This document shows, piece by piece, positions 34,993-45,311 of a DNA stretch of 64,000 nt. Made by a program: the position numbers and the translations under genes. Origin of the DNA: Phallus indusiatus (Eukaryota > Basidiomycota > Agaricomycetes > Phallales > Phallaceae); NCBI GenBank assembly GCA_027605045.1, contig JAQFWX010000034.1:186001-250000 (forward strand), in the 5' to 3' direction. Each line of letters opens with the position of its first letter. The stretch's first letter is position 1. A model generated the notes under the pieces. The model had not been told where the DNA came from, made no database searches, and saw only the letters and a list, made by a program, of their open reading frames with translations.

Positions 34993-36546
34993 ATGCCCCG
35001 CGCCAAGCCCCAACGAAGTTTGCATAAAGACACGTCTTTGATAAATCGAAAACTTCCTGTCGAAATCCTAGCCATGATTCTCTTCACCCTCGGTCCTTCT
35101 TCTTTTCAAAACCCCTATGTTTATTTGCCACTGTGCTGGATCTGTCGCAGATGGCGTTCCATCGTCCTTAACACACCAAAATTCTGGAGCGTCATAAATT
35201 ATGGATGCAGGCGTTACAGGTCTCACGATTTCATTCGACAAGTCATTTTCCGCTCTAAATCACGCGAAGTCGATGTTAACTTGCGCTCGTTAAACTGCCA
35301 TAAATCCTCCATACCCTGCAACAACTGCTCGCATATCACATCGAGTATCCTTTATTTCAAACACTCTCAGATCAGGACTTTATTCCTTTACGATCACTCA
35401 GATTTCGATTTCCCGGGCGGAGAAAACCTCACAGAGTTGGACAACTTGATTTTATCGAACATTTCCGCATTATCGGGCTCGCAGCAAAACTCTTTCGATA
35501 CATTTCTCTCCGTTGTTAATCCCCGTTTCATAGAATTGTCGCAGCCACTACTCTCCAAACAAATGTCGCAGAACCTCAGCCTAAATCGGCTTGAATGGCT
35601 AAAGCTGACCGTCTCGCGGCATTTTGGAGACATTTCTGCTGTTTCCCAATTTCTAGAAGCCTTGCCCGGTCTCCGAATTCTGAATTTGATTTCAATTCAT
35701 TATAGTATCTCCTTCAATGAAACTCCTGCTATAGTGAATCTGCCGAACTTGCGAATCCTCACCTTGAATCCTCATGCAAGTGACCTCTATTCCATAAAAA
35801 CATCGGCCCTGAGTCATCTGGGCATTTCGTCATTGACTAGTGGCTTTGACCACTGGGATTATCTTAGTACCTTTGATTTTTCAATGACGGAGAGTGCCCG
35901 TATCGCTCTATGTCATATCCAACACGATCCTTCCTTCAACGCGAATTCCGTCGTCTGTGTATCCACGGGCCACTCTGAAGAAGACTGCAATTTTTTTCAC
36001 CATTTCCATGCATCGATTGATCAATCAAACAAAAGCATGGACCATCATTGGACGTTACCATCATCAAACTCTTTTCACCTATCAGTCAAATGGGCATGGT
36101 ATAACCAAGCGCTGTTTCTTCAATTGAAACAGAGGGCCACAAACCTTGTGGAAATTATTGTGGATTTCCGATCTATGAAGTCTAGCGACTGGGAAGATTC
36201 AGAAGATAAGGGATTGTATCACAAGTTCCTAGGCCGCACATTGGACAACTTTGATACGGTCACTCATTTGAGCGTACTACGCTCCCGCAGCTTCGTATCG
36301 GTATGCGACCTTCTAATGGTTGGGCGGAGACTTCCCCGCTTGGAACGATTGACGTACCACAGTTCACATAAATCGAGCTGTAGTCCGAAAATCGTATCCA
36401 GGCGTATGAAGATGGTGCGAGACGCGAGAGTGGAGGCTGATAGTGAACCGTTGAAGATCCTCGAGCTGAAGAGTTTTGTCATCATCCCTACGAAACAAGT
36501 TGAAAAGATTGAGGAGCTGGGAATACGACTTATACAGACAAATTAG
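34993..36546 (+). CDS. F-box/leucine-rich protein, 517 aa (copy A)
   Basis: Single exon beginning MPRAKPQRSLHKDTSLINRK. The F-box spans about residues 17-65 (LPVEILAMILFTLGPSSFQN, then CWICRRWRSIVLNTPKFW). Leucine-rich strands follow (LRILNLIS, LPNLRILTLNPHA, SALSHLGISSLTSG) and the paralog-shared tail LKILELKSFVIIPTKQ. A Cys pair CHKSSIPCNNCSH at about residue 100 is conserved in copy B. It is expected to recruit substrates to an SCF E3 ligase (family knowledge). Very similar to the gene at 52993, differing by small in-frame indels. No frame break. Confidence 0.88.
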   Translation: MPRAKPQRSLHKDTSLINRKLPVEILAMILFTLGPSSFQNPYVYLPLCWICRRWRSIVLNTPKFWSVINYGCRRYRSHDFIRQVIFRSKSREVDVNLRSLNCHKSSIPCNNCSHITSSILYFKHSQIRTLFLYDHSDFDFPGGENLTELDNLILSNISALSGSQQNSFDTFLSVVNPRFIELSQPLLSKQMSQNLSLNRLEWLKLTVSRHFGDISAVSQFLEALPGLRILNLISIHYSISFNETPAIVNLPNLRILTLNPHASDLYSIKTSALSHLGISSLTSGFDHWDYLSTFDFSMTESARIALCHIQHDPSFNANSVVCVSTGHSEEDCNFFHHFHASIDQSNKSMDHHWTLPSSNSFHLSVKWAWYNQALFLQLKQRATNLVEIIVDFRSMKSSDWEDSEDKGLYHKFLGRTLDNFDTVTHLSVLRSRSFVSVCDLLMVGRRLPRLERLTYHSSHKSSCSPKIVSRRMKMVRDARVEADSEPLKILELKSFVIIPTKQVEKIEELGIRLIQTN

Positions 36547-37004
36547 GTAAGAGGATCTACCTGTAAATAACTTATTCGACTTACATATTAATGCCGTTGA
36601 GCCTATAAAGATTTCGGACATCCCTGTCCTTTCGCGAAGGGGTGTGGTGTATGTGTGCAGGTGGCACTGGCGTTCAAGTTCTCTTTTTTCTGATTTCTTT
36701 GAAAACAACATTCTTGTTTATCGTAGTTAAATTTGCCGTCTGACTTGTTAACAGTATTTTTCTTTCGCTTGTCTTTTATTCCTTCTAAAACATCGTAGGT
36801 TTCAAAAAAAATCCAAGGTGTTTCACGAAAATATATGGCAATAATTCGTTGAACATTGTTGAACATTGTTATTGAAGAAAAGGTCAAGGATGCAGGTTTG
36901 AACCTGTTTCTTACCATATGTCGTTGCGTTTACCACGTTCACTGTGCATCACATGAATGACATATGACCATTTACATGGGCTTCTGGATGGTACAGGCTC
37001 TCGT
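36547..37004. other. Spacer between F-box and dehydrogenase fragment (copy A)
   Basis: No gene. Compared with copy B it lacks about 85 bp (B 54945-55022). Confidence 0.5.
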
Positions 37005-37231
37005 TCATTGAGATTGAGTATTCAAAATTCCCTTCGCATCCTTCACAAACCCTTCCAATATCTTATGTGATTCTCCGTCTTTCTTGAGAGAAGTAGAAAC
37101 GAGTTCAAACAGACCCGCGAGGCCTCTCCACGTCTCGCCTGCTTGGACGCCGTTAACTTCGTCCAGTGAAGCCAGGCTTGAAGAAGTAAAATCCGCAATT
37201 TCGTGCATCTCTCCGACGAATCTGTTTTTTT
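37005..37231 (-). pseudogene. Orphan last exon of 6PGDH-like dehydrogenase
   Basis: Encodes the same C-terminal segment as the gene at 55056-56265: VGEMHEIADFTSSSLASLDE, WRGLAGLFE and NTQSQ at the end. The T-rich run (A-rich on the gene's - strand) next to the acceptor is kept, but all upstream exons are missing. The duplication ends inside the preceding intron, so this exon has no promoter or N-terminal domain. Confidence 0.85.
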
Positions 37232-37566
37232 TAGACATCAATATGGACCTACTAGTACCGTGACGGACGCTGTAGATGGAACGACGTAATTTAACACTAT
37301 TGAGTAAATTAATGCTAAGTAAACCTTCACGAACCGTCACTGTAGTTTTTTCACAATGATTAAAGACAAATATACCGCAATGAGGCACATCATGAGCGTC
37401 AACCTGCAGCTTTCCTCCTTTCCGTCCGAGTTATTGCGCTTTATCGTAAGCCTCAGCTCACAAGTAGAACCTAGCGCAATGAAAATGATATGTTGATCCA
37501 ATAACAGTTGGGGCTAGCCAAAGACATCAGATATGAGATATACGAATCGTCTCGATGAGTGGTATT

Positions 37567-38739
37567 CACTGTGGAAAATATTGCCACTGAGTACCACTGA
37601 TACCCAGTGGTGACCCAGTGGATACACCCGCTGGATACCAGTGGTTTGTCAGTGGTCTGACCACTGAAAATCAGCGGAACTTCCGCCGTTTCCGTGGTAA
37701 AAACCACTGAATTTCAGTGGCGCTCAGTGGTATTTTCTTCCACTGACAATTAAGTGATAAGTAGCATTTCTTGCCCCGTGCGTTTATTTTTCGTTCATTT
37801 TTCTCCCTCTGTTATTATTATTATGTAATTTATTGTTTATTTGTAAGTAAGACCCGCATGCTTACATATATACACGAGAAAATCTAGGCTAATGCTGCTA
37901 ATAAGACTAACTAAAACATACAGACAACTGGCCTCCCAACTGCACTCAGGTCCCATACCCTTAGTCCCGCGAGGCGCTTGGTGCGAATAGCAAAGTCTCC
38001 TGTGCGTTAAACATTACTCATAGCCGCGTGTCCATTAAAAAGCCAACTTACTCACCGGCGCGATAACTTTGCAATGCATGGCAAACGGCATGACACGTCA
38101 CTGGTTGCGGGTGAGGCGAAATGGGCGGATGATGAGGTGTCGATGACGGTGCGTTGGATGGTGGTGTAGACGGTGGTGTAGACGGCGGTGTGAACGGTGG
38201 TGTGGATGGTGGTGTGGACGGCGGTGTGGACGGCGGTGTGGATGGTGGTGGGAGGAGAAAGCGAGATGGGGGGAGAAAAAAGTCAAGTGCTTTAAAACCA
38301 TGACACACGCATACAGTCATTTTTCCGATTCAAACACAGCGTGTTACGCGCCACGCGTCACGTCACGTGCTAATAACATGTATTGATAACGCTTAGAGTT
38401 AACAAAAAAAAATTTTTACTCAAAAATAATAATTAATTATGAGCTGGTATGCCAGTGTCCACTAACATGAAAACTCAATGGTATAGATCCACTGAATATT
38501 GTCATCCACTGACCCACCACTGACCCACCACTGAATGTCAGTGGTTCCATTACCACTGAATTACCACTGAATTCCAAAGGCAGTGGTTCATGACCACTAA
38601 ATTTCCACTGACCACTGACTACCACTGATATCCCACTGACTATCAGTGGGAATAACCACTACCTGACCACTGAATAATGTCACTCAGTGGTCATACCCAC
38701 TAATTACCACTTACTTCAGTGGCGGTTTTTTCCACAGTG
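37567..38739. mobile_element. CACTA-like non-autonomous element, copy 2 (1,173 bp), in a gene
   Basis: Same family as 30213-31401 but in opposite orientation. Ends CACTGTGG/CCACAGTG, subterminal TCAGTGG arrays, minisatellite at about 38155-38250. Flanked by a 3-bp direct repeat ATT (37564-37566 and 38740-38742), the duplication size of CACTA elements (family knowledge). It lies within the - strand coding sequence described at 38743-40817. Confidence 0.85.
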
Positions 38740-38742
38740 ATT

Positions 38743-40817
38743 ATGACCTTCGTTGTTCCTTTATCTTGCCAAAAGAAGCATCGGAACTCATGAGGTTCTG
38801 AACTCGATCGGTCCACTAATCCTGGTCGATCTTGTATGAGAGAATGATTGACAGCCTTCGTCAGAAATGTTCCGTCGCCTTCAGCCAAATTGGCGTTGTT
38901 CCGCGAGTAATTGAATTTCAACAATGACGGATCAGCGTTACATGGCTCAAAATCGATGTTTCTTTGGATATTACAATATAAGGATTCAAGCTCCGTTTGA
39001 CTGTCTTCGTCAATAGAGGGTATATGTCATAATACAATATCGGAAAACTTGAGCAGATAGACGATCGCTCGTTCGCCCGGCTTGAAGAATAAGATTTGGT
39101 GTTTGACAGGTGATTCTGGGTTTTCTAAAGGAAGTGGAGGGGGAAGATGATAGGGTTCTTGGAAAATAATGGGCTCGAAGCGAACGTTCTCCAGAGAACG
39201 CCCGACGGTCTTTTTTTTTTGGCAGAGATTCAAAATAAGAACGAAAATACTGTATCAAATTGTAATGATTATTTACCTTGCAGTAACGACATATCCACGA
39301 CATATCCACGACCAGTATAATCTGAAAGGGACGACGGCACTCAATTTTCCACAACACCTGCAAAGCCAACAGGAAGGATAGTCTGCTTGGATACAAACAT
39401 CATCGTTCAACGTCATCAAAACTCGCATCGCTTTGATCCCTGTTGGGTTTCGGATAAAGTGATATATGCGAGAAGCAAGTGAGGTCAGAACATATTGCCC
39501 GGTCAATGTAGTTTACTTTCTTGGGAAGAAAGAATTCGGAAACACAACCAGGTGAAACCCACCACGGATGGGGATGGCGACAGATCGAACCATTTCCGAT
39601 CCACTCAAACGTGATGCGTAATTCACTCGAGCCCTCGTCTTGGTTGTCAGATACGCAAAAATCTTTCTATAAAGACTATTAAACAACAAAAAGCACGGAG
39701 GGAACGCAAATATTGTACTGCTACCTCAACATTTGACACCAGGAAAAAACCCGTGAAGGCATATTTCCAATAAAATTGGGCGAATTTTCCCCGAAGAGGT
39801 GTAAATCACTCCCTAAATCGGATGCCGCGACTGCACAGCCGTTAGGAATAACTGAGCTTCCTGTGGCAGAATAGCTTCATCGGAAGTGTTTTGAAGGTCG
39901 CTTTGCTCGTCCTGAGGGATGAGTAAAGAATTCTCAGTTTCGGCGGAGATAAGTAGAGGATGGCGTTCGTCGCTTGAATTTTGGGTATTTATGACTGTTT
40001 AAACACCCATCTCATTTTCAGCGTGGTAATGCTGATATTCGTCGTCATTCCTTGGAGCGTCTAAAAGGGGATTGAACCTGGCCTGTAAATCAACGGCTAT
40101 TTCACCTCCACTAAATGGTGTCAAAAAGTCTCTTGCAGATGATGGATCATCTTCCAGAGAATTTCATTCATCAAGAAGTGCTTTTTTTGCGTTCTGGATG
40201 CAGGTTCAGTTTACAGGTATCGTTTATTTCTCTTGTTAAACCCCCACGCCCTGAAGCATTGCAAGCTTTTTCATTAAAACACATCGGGGAGGTGGACAAT
40301 ATACCTTTTTAAAACAAAGGTATATGGGTTTATCCATTCAATATCTTGCCATGATTGGCCACTGAGAATGAGATGATTGAGACAATGTCCTTCGGTTCCT
40401 ATACCGCCTGTTTCAGAGATATCCGGATATGTTTGGAGGGAATACAATAGATCCTGCGAAGTGTAAAAAAGAAGAGATACGTGAACGTATTGGTATAGGT
40501 TTCCGGAACAAAAAAACGCTAGTTACTTACTCCCGCCCAGACATATGGGAACCAGTTGATGAACATTGGGTTCGGGATGGCCATTTCCTTGGCGCTGAGT
40601 AGAAGCTTCCAAGGTAATTGAGGAACGATTTTGATCAGAACCCCTGGTATTGAAGTAAATGAACAGCAATGGAAATTATATTATCCAATACGCACTGTAT
40701 TCGGCATGTTTGACTCTTTTGCGAGACCGCTTTGATTTCGTCGAGCTATTGCCGCTTTGAAAAGCTGGGGGTGTGGGAGTCGCCGTAATCTCGTTGTGCG
40801 TATCAGGTTCATTGACT
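38743..40817 (-). pseudogene. Multi-exon gene of unknown function, interrupted by transposons
   Basis: Exon-like segments read on the - strand with usable splice sites. 40817-40696 carries a basic run STKSKRSRKRVKHAEY. 40643-40531 reads PQLPWKLLLSAKEMAIPNPM. 40453-40310 reads GTEGHCLNHLILSGQSWQD. About 39666-39410 reads ITFEWIGNGSICRHPHPWWV. About 39200-39040 reads KHQILFFKPGERAIVYLLKF. 39015-38743 reads FNYSRNNANLAEGDG. The reading frame is cut at 38743 by the CACTA-like element, with apparent continuation at 37563-37471. A nuclear protein is suggested by the basic run (inference). Family not recognised. Some middle exons could not be joined, so extra damage is possible. Confidence 0.5.
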
Positions 40818-40883
40818 AACTCAGTTAGCGAAAAGAGGGATAAAAAATTACGGCAGAAGAACCCTACAGCAATTATACGAATC

Positions 40884-41107
40884 TGTCGAAAGTAGCGTCA
40901 GCGACACTAAGTCTGGGCGCTTGCGTAGATAGTTTTTAGCTTAGTCACGCGCTCGCTAAGAGTTCAAGGCTTCGCCTTGAACTTCTTAGGTGCGCTATTT
41001 TCCTTATTTATTCATTTGTATATTTCTAACGTTCAAGGCTTCGCCTTGAACTTCTTAGTGCATTCCGTCTCGTCGTAATATACATATATTACTCCTAGTT
41101 GTTGTTA
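40884..41107 (+). repeat. Copia 5' LTR
   Basis: Starts TGTCGAAAGTAGC, ends AGTTGTTGTTA. It contains two copies of a perfect hairpin: stem GTTCAAGGC, loop TTC, stem GCCTTGAAC, about 80 bp apart. Confidence 0.95.
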
Positions 41108-41108
41108 G

Positions 41109-41121
41109 GTTATGGGCCCCG
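41109..41121 (+). other. Primer-binding site overlapping the start codon
   Basis: Directly after the LTR lies GGTTATGGGCCCC. The same sequence follows the LTR at 63050. It resembles the copia-type site that pairs with an internal (anticodon-side) half of initiator Met tRNA rather than its CCA end (family knowledge). The ATG inside it (41112) is the first codon of the polyprotein. Confidence 0.65.
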
Positions 41122-44100
41122 CTAGCGATCCATCCAGTTCGTCTGACCTAAGTCAAGCCTTTAAGTTCCCGAAGTTGAATGGTCAGAACTACACCTTGTG
41201 GGCAGGCTATATGAAGTCGGCCCTGCAAGCTCGATACTTGTGGCTTGTGGTTCAAGGGATAGAGACATGTCCCAAAAAACCTGCAAGCACTAAGCCTGAT
41301 GAAACGAGCGATCAGACCTGGAAAACTGAGCGGAAGGAGTACCTGGAGTGGATGCAACGAGATCAAGCGGCACAGGGACTGATGCTTAGTGCGGCCGACA
41401 CGTCACAATGGCCGCATGTCAAAAGCAAAGCGACGTCGAAAGAAGTGTGGGACGCATGGGAAGATCTATATGTCAATAACCAGCAGAGAATTAACGTGCA
41501 CTACCATTTTGAGGAATTGTACACCCGAAAATATGTTGACGGAGAGTCGATGCCTGAACATGTTGCGTCTATTCTCGATTTGGGTCAGAGGATTGCTGCT
41601 GCCGGTGAAAACATCCCGAATATCCACATTGCTCGAGCGCTGGTGCTATCGTTACCCCGAGAAGCCTCCTGGGATCTAGTCAAGATCCAACTGTTTAGCC
41701 TGGATTCATCGAAATTGACGACGGACCATGTCGGGACCGTGTTGATTGGTGAATACAATCGACGGCAGAAAGAAAAGGCCAGCGAGACAGCTCTTCTTGC
41801 GACGAGAGACAAGCGCGGGAAGAGAAAGGGTGAGGGTTTTGGACCCAAGCCCGATGACGAGTGCCGTTACTGCCATGAGAAGGGGCATTGGGCCAGGCAA
41901 TGTCCGAAAAAGGACAAGAACAAATCCGGGACAAGTGGAACCGTAGGCGCAGCAAACCACACGGCAGTGGTGCAGAACCTTGGCGTGCGAGAGGTCGGTC
42001 AGCTGTTCATGGTCCAGGCCAGTCCGGTTGTGAAGTCCAATCTTGTTCTTGATACCGGAGCAACATCCCACATGTTTCGCGATAAGAAGTTCTTCACGAA
42101 TTACAGAAGTGCGTCTGGAGAATTCATATCAGTGGGAGATGCACGAAGAGTTCCGGTTGTCGGTCGAGGATCCGTTACCTTCAAGAGTAGATTGCCGACA
42201 GGCTGTTTTGATGTGGTATTGCATAATGCACTGCATGTCCCATCATTAGCTGTCAATCTCGTTAGTCTCGGGCAATTACAGAAGAACGGAATAACTTACA
42301 GTAGCTGTGATGGTGGTCTAAGTGTCTGGCAGGGTGGCGAAGAAATCATTCGAGCAACATTGACTGACGGCACCCGAGCATTGTACCACATCAACTGTCT
42401 GGAAGACCAGAGTGAAGCTGCACTTGTCGCGACGAGTGGGAGCTTGAGAGTCTGGCACCGTCGCTTAGGTCACCTTCACCTTGATGCAATCCGAGAGATG
42501 ACACGCAAAGATATGGTGAAGGGTCTGGAGATATCAGCGATGAATGAATTCGATCATGTGTGCGAAGGATGTGTGACTGGGAAGTCTCACCGATTGCCAT
42601 TCCCGAAAGCGAGCGAGACCGAACATGCCAAGATGGACCTGATCACCGTTGATCTGACTGGCCCATTCTATGTCGAGACTTGGTCCAGGATGAGGTTTGC
42701 ACTTCTTGTGGTAGAAGCAGCGACAAGATTCCCGGTCGCTCGGTTGCTCCGTACGAAGGGTGAAGCAATAAAAGCCCTGCGAGAAATCATCACGATGCTG
42801 GAACGACAATCCGGCATGATGTTGAAGCGTCTGCGCTGTGATAATGGTCGAGAGCTAATTAATGATGAGCTCAATGAATTTTGCAAGAAGAATGGCATCA
42901 TTGCCGAGACAACTGTACCTTACACACCGGAACAGAATGGGATCGTCGAGCGAGCGATTGCCATTATATTTGCAATGGTTCGGTGCATGTTGCATTCTGC
43001 GCAAATGGACCTGCGTTACTGGGGCGAGGCATTCAATTATGCTGTGCACATAAGGAGCTGCACATACACCTCGAAGTTGAAGGATAAGGTGCCGTTCGAG
43101 GCCTGGTATGGCCGGAAGCCCGACATTTCGCATATCCGGATGTTTGGTTCTGTCGCATATGTCAATATCCCTAAGAAACTTCGCGGCGGAAAGTTAGAAC
43201 CTACCTCTACCAAGTGCCGGCTGCTTGGTTGGTGGGCCGATGAAACGAAGGGTTACAGGTTTGAAGTGGTGGGAGAAGACAACCATGATATCATCACAGC
43301 CCGTGATGTCATTTTCGTGGAAGACGACAGCCCTGCTGACTTGGCCATCATCGAGACGAGGGGTAGGCCGCCAACCCGAGCCGAACTGGACGCACTGTTC
43401 CCGGAAGAAGATGCTGGTGACAATGCTGACGAAGGGAATGGTGGGGATGTTGCTGAAGAAACTGGTAGCGATCCTGTGGAGCCACCTGCGGAGGAGCATG
43501 CCGAGAAGCAAAATGAGACGGTACCGGTGGAGAAGGTCAGCCAACCACACGGGAGCAAGTGGGCGAACTTGGCGCCGCGAGACCATCCTCAAAGAATAAG
43601 AAGACCACCGGCACCACCGGGTGTGGCTGCAACTGAGAAAGAAGTTGATGTAGCATCTGAAGAAACACCTGATCAACATCATGCCTATCTCACAGTCGAG
43701 GGTGACCCTGAAACTTACCGAGAAGCGACCCTGTCACTTGAGTCGAAGCAGTGGGAGAAGGCGATCGAGGTGGAGTACAAGATGTTGCAGGCAACGGGAA
43801 CTTTCGAGTGGGTTAAAAAGATCCCGGAAGGACGAAAGGCTGTAGGCAGCCGCATAGTCTTTAAAACCAAGAGAAACGGCGATGGCGATGTGACAAAACG
43901 CAAGGCGAGAATTGTCGCCAAGGGCTTCTCACAAGTGCCAGGTGTCGATTTTTCGGAAACATTTTCCTCCGTTGCAAAGTTCACGACCCTTCGCGTCTTA
44001 TTGTCAATTGTAGCGCATGAAGATCTGGAGCTGCACCAAGTGGATGTTGTCAGTGCCTATCTTCAAGGTGAACTGGACGAGGAAATTTATATGAACGTAC

Positions 44101-45296
44101 CTGAGGGTGTGAAGGAGGGAGGAAAAGAAGGCTGGTCATGGCGGCTCAAAAAGGCATTGTATGGCTTAAAGCAAGCCGGACGACAATGGAAACAGAAGCT
44201 CGATGGTATCCTCCGAGAGCTTGGTTTCGAAAAAAGCGCCGCTGATGACTGCCTATACATTTTGAGGAAGAAAGGGAAGGATGGTGTCGATCTAATAGTC
44301 CTAGTCTATGTTGATGACATGGCGGTTGCCGGGAAATCCGTGTCGATGATCGAACAATTCAAGGCGAACTTGCGCGCGCACCTCGAAATTACGGACATGG
44401 GAGAGCTAAAATACATATTGGGAATTCAGGTCGAAAGAGACAGAGAAAAACGCACCATTTCTCTAAATCAAACGGCCTACATCCGCAAAATTCTTGACCG
44501 CTTTGGCATGCTTGATTGTAATCCCGTCAGCACACCACTAGCAGTAAAGCATAACCTGTCCCAAGCTCAATGTCCGTCGTCAGAAGAAGAGCGCAAAGCT
44601 TACCTCGATTACGCCAATGGCGTAAAGTACCTTGAATTGGTCGGATCGTTACTTTTCGCAACGCAAACTCGACCCGACATCCAGTTTGCAGTCGGCCTGA
44701 TTTCCCAGTTTGGCGGCAACCCTGGAAAAGAACATCTAGAAGCTGCAAAACGAATTTTAAGATATTTGAAAGGAACTGCCGAATTCAGACTGACCTTTGG
44801 AGCGAACGCCGAACGTGCAGTTGACGTTGTTGGGTGGAGTGACTCGGATTGGGCTCAAGATACGGACAACCGCCGTTCGATTGGCGGGTTCGTTTTCGAT
44901 GTAGCGGGTGGTATCATTTGTTGGTCGTCCAAGAAACAACCAACGGTAGCTTTGTCGACCGTCGAAGCCGAATTTATGGCCGCGTCAACAGCAACCAAAG
45001 AGGCAATCTGGTTGCGCACCCTCTTAGTCGACTTCGGGTACCCTCAACTAGAGGCAACCATCCTACACATCGACAACCAAGGGTGCATTGCGCTGGCGCG
45101 AAATCCGATTACACACAGTCGAGCAAAACACATAGACATCCGTTATCACTTCATCAGGGAGCGGGTGGAGATGGGGGAGATTGAGACCCGATTCGCGTCG
45201 ACAAAGCACATGTTGGCCGATATATTCACTAAACAACTGCCGCGCGACACGTTCGAAAGGTTCCGGAGCGAATTGGGAGTGGGAGCAGCGACTTAG
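41112..45296 (+). CDS. Copia Gag-Pol polyprotein, 1,394 aa
   Basis: Self-replication polyprotein of the retrotransposon, in copia order. Gag with zinc knuckle CRYCHEKGHWARQC (about residue 250). Aspartic protease LVLDTGATSHMF (about 310). Integrase zinc-binding WHRRLGHLHLD...CEGCVTGK (about 450-485) and core with DLTGPF, RCDNGREL and TPEQNGIVERA as D, D and E (about 514-615). Reverse transcriptase with LVYVDDMAVAG (about 1066). RNase H with WSDSDWAQD, STVEAEFMA and HIDNQGCIAL (about 1240-1330). No stop or frameshift. Gag and Pol are fused in one frame, as usual for copia. Codon use is more GC-rich than neighbouring genes. Expected to form cytoplasmic particles and integrate through the DDE integrase (family knowledge). 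Confidence 0.97.
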   Translation: MGPASDPSSSSDLSQAFKFPKLNGQNYTLWAGYMKSALQARYLWLVVQGIETCPKKPASTKPDETSDQTWKTERKEYLEWMQRDQAAQGLMLSAADTSQWPHVKSKATSKEVWDAWEDLYVNNQQRINVHYHFEELYTRKYVDGESMPEHVASILDLGQRIAAAGENIPNIHIARALVLSLPREASWDLVKIQLFSLDSSKLTTDHVGTVLIGEYNRRQKEKASETALLATRDKRGKRKGEGFGPKPDDECRYCHEKGHWARQCPKKDKNKSGTSGTVGAANHTAVVQNLGVREVGQLFMVQASPVVKSNLVLDTGATSHMFRDKKFFTNYRSASGEFISVGDARRVPVVGRGSVTFKSRLPTGCFDVVLHNALHVPSLAVNLVSLGQLQKNGITYSSCDGGLSVWQGGEEIIRATLTDGTRALYHINCLEDQSEAALVATSGSLRVWHRRLGHLHLDAIREMTRKDMVKGLEISAMNEFDHVCEGCVTGKSHRLPFPKASETEHAKMDLITVDLTGPFYVETWSRMRFALLVVEAATRFPVARLLRTKGEAIKALREIITMLERQSGMMLKRLRCDNGRELINDELNEFCKKNGIIAETTVPYTPEQNGIVERAIAIIFAMVRCMLHSAQMDLRYWGEAFNYAVHIRSCTYTSKLKDKVPFEAWYGRKPDISHIRMFGSVAYVNIPKKLRGGKLEPTSTKCRLLGWWADETKGYRFEVVGEDNHDIITARDVIFVEDDSPADLAIIETRGRPPTRAELDALFPEEDAGDNADEGNGGDVAEETGSDPVEPPAEEHAEKQNETVPVEKVSQPHGSKWANLAPRDHPQRIRRPPAPPGVAATEKEVDVASEETPDQHHAYLTVEGDPETYREATLSLESKQWEKAIEVEYKMLQATGTFEWVKKIPEGRKAVGSRIVFKTKRNGDGDVTKRKARIVAKGFSQVPGVDFSETFSSVAKFTTLRVLLSIVAHEDLELHQVDVVSAYLQGELDEEIYMNVPEGVKEGGKEGWSWRLKKALYGLKQAGRQWKQKLDGILRELGFEKSAADDCLYILRKKGKDGVDLIVLVYVDDMAVAGKSVSMIEQFKANLRAHLEITDMGELKYILGIQVERDREKRTISLNQTAYIRKILDRFGMLDCNPVSTPLAVKHNLSQAQCPSSEEERKAYLDYANGVKYLELVGSLLFATQTRPDIQFAVGLISQFGGNPGKEHLEAAKRILRYLKGTAEFRLTFGANAERAVDVVGWSDSDWAQDTDNRRSIGGFVFDVAGGIICWSSKKQPTVALSTVEAEFMAASTATKEAIWLRTLLVDFGYPQLEATILHIDNQGCIALARNPITHSRAKHIDIRYHFIRERVEMGEIETRFASTKHMLADIFTKQLPRDTFERFRSELGVGAAT

Positions 45297-45311
45297 TGCG
45301 CTGAGTGGGAG

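Larger units (their letters stand above)
31650..37246. repeat. Segmental duplication, copy A
   Basis: Collinear with about 49465-55300 over 5.6-5.8 kb, including non-coding sequence. Order: left-edge block, 24-bp tandem repeat, C2H2 gene, F-box gene, last exon of a dehydrogenase. The right edge falls inside the last intron of the dehydrogenase gene, whose complete form exists only beside copy B. Copy A is therefore probably the derived copy (inference). Confidence 0.92.

Noticed and set aside
41112..45296. Separate small genes in other frames of the copia element
   Set aside because: All lie inside the single full-length Gag-Pol frame with intact catalytic motifs.
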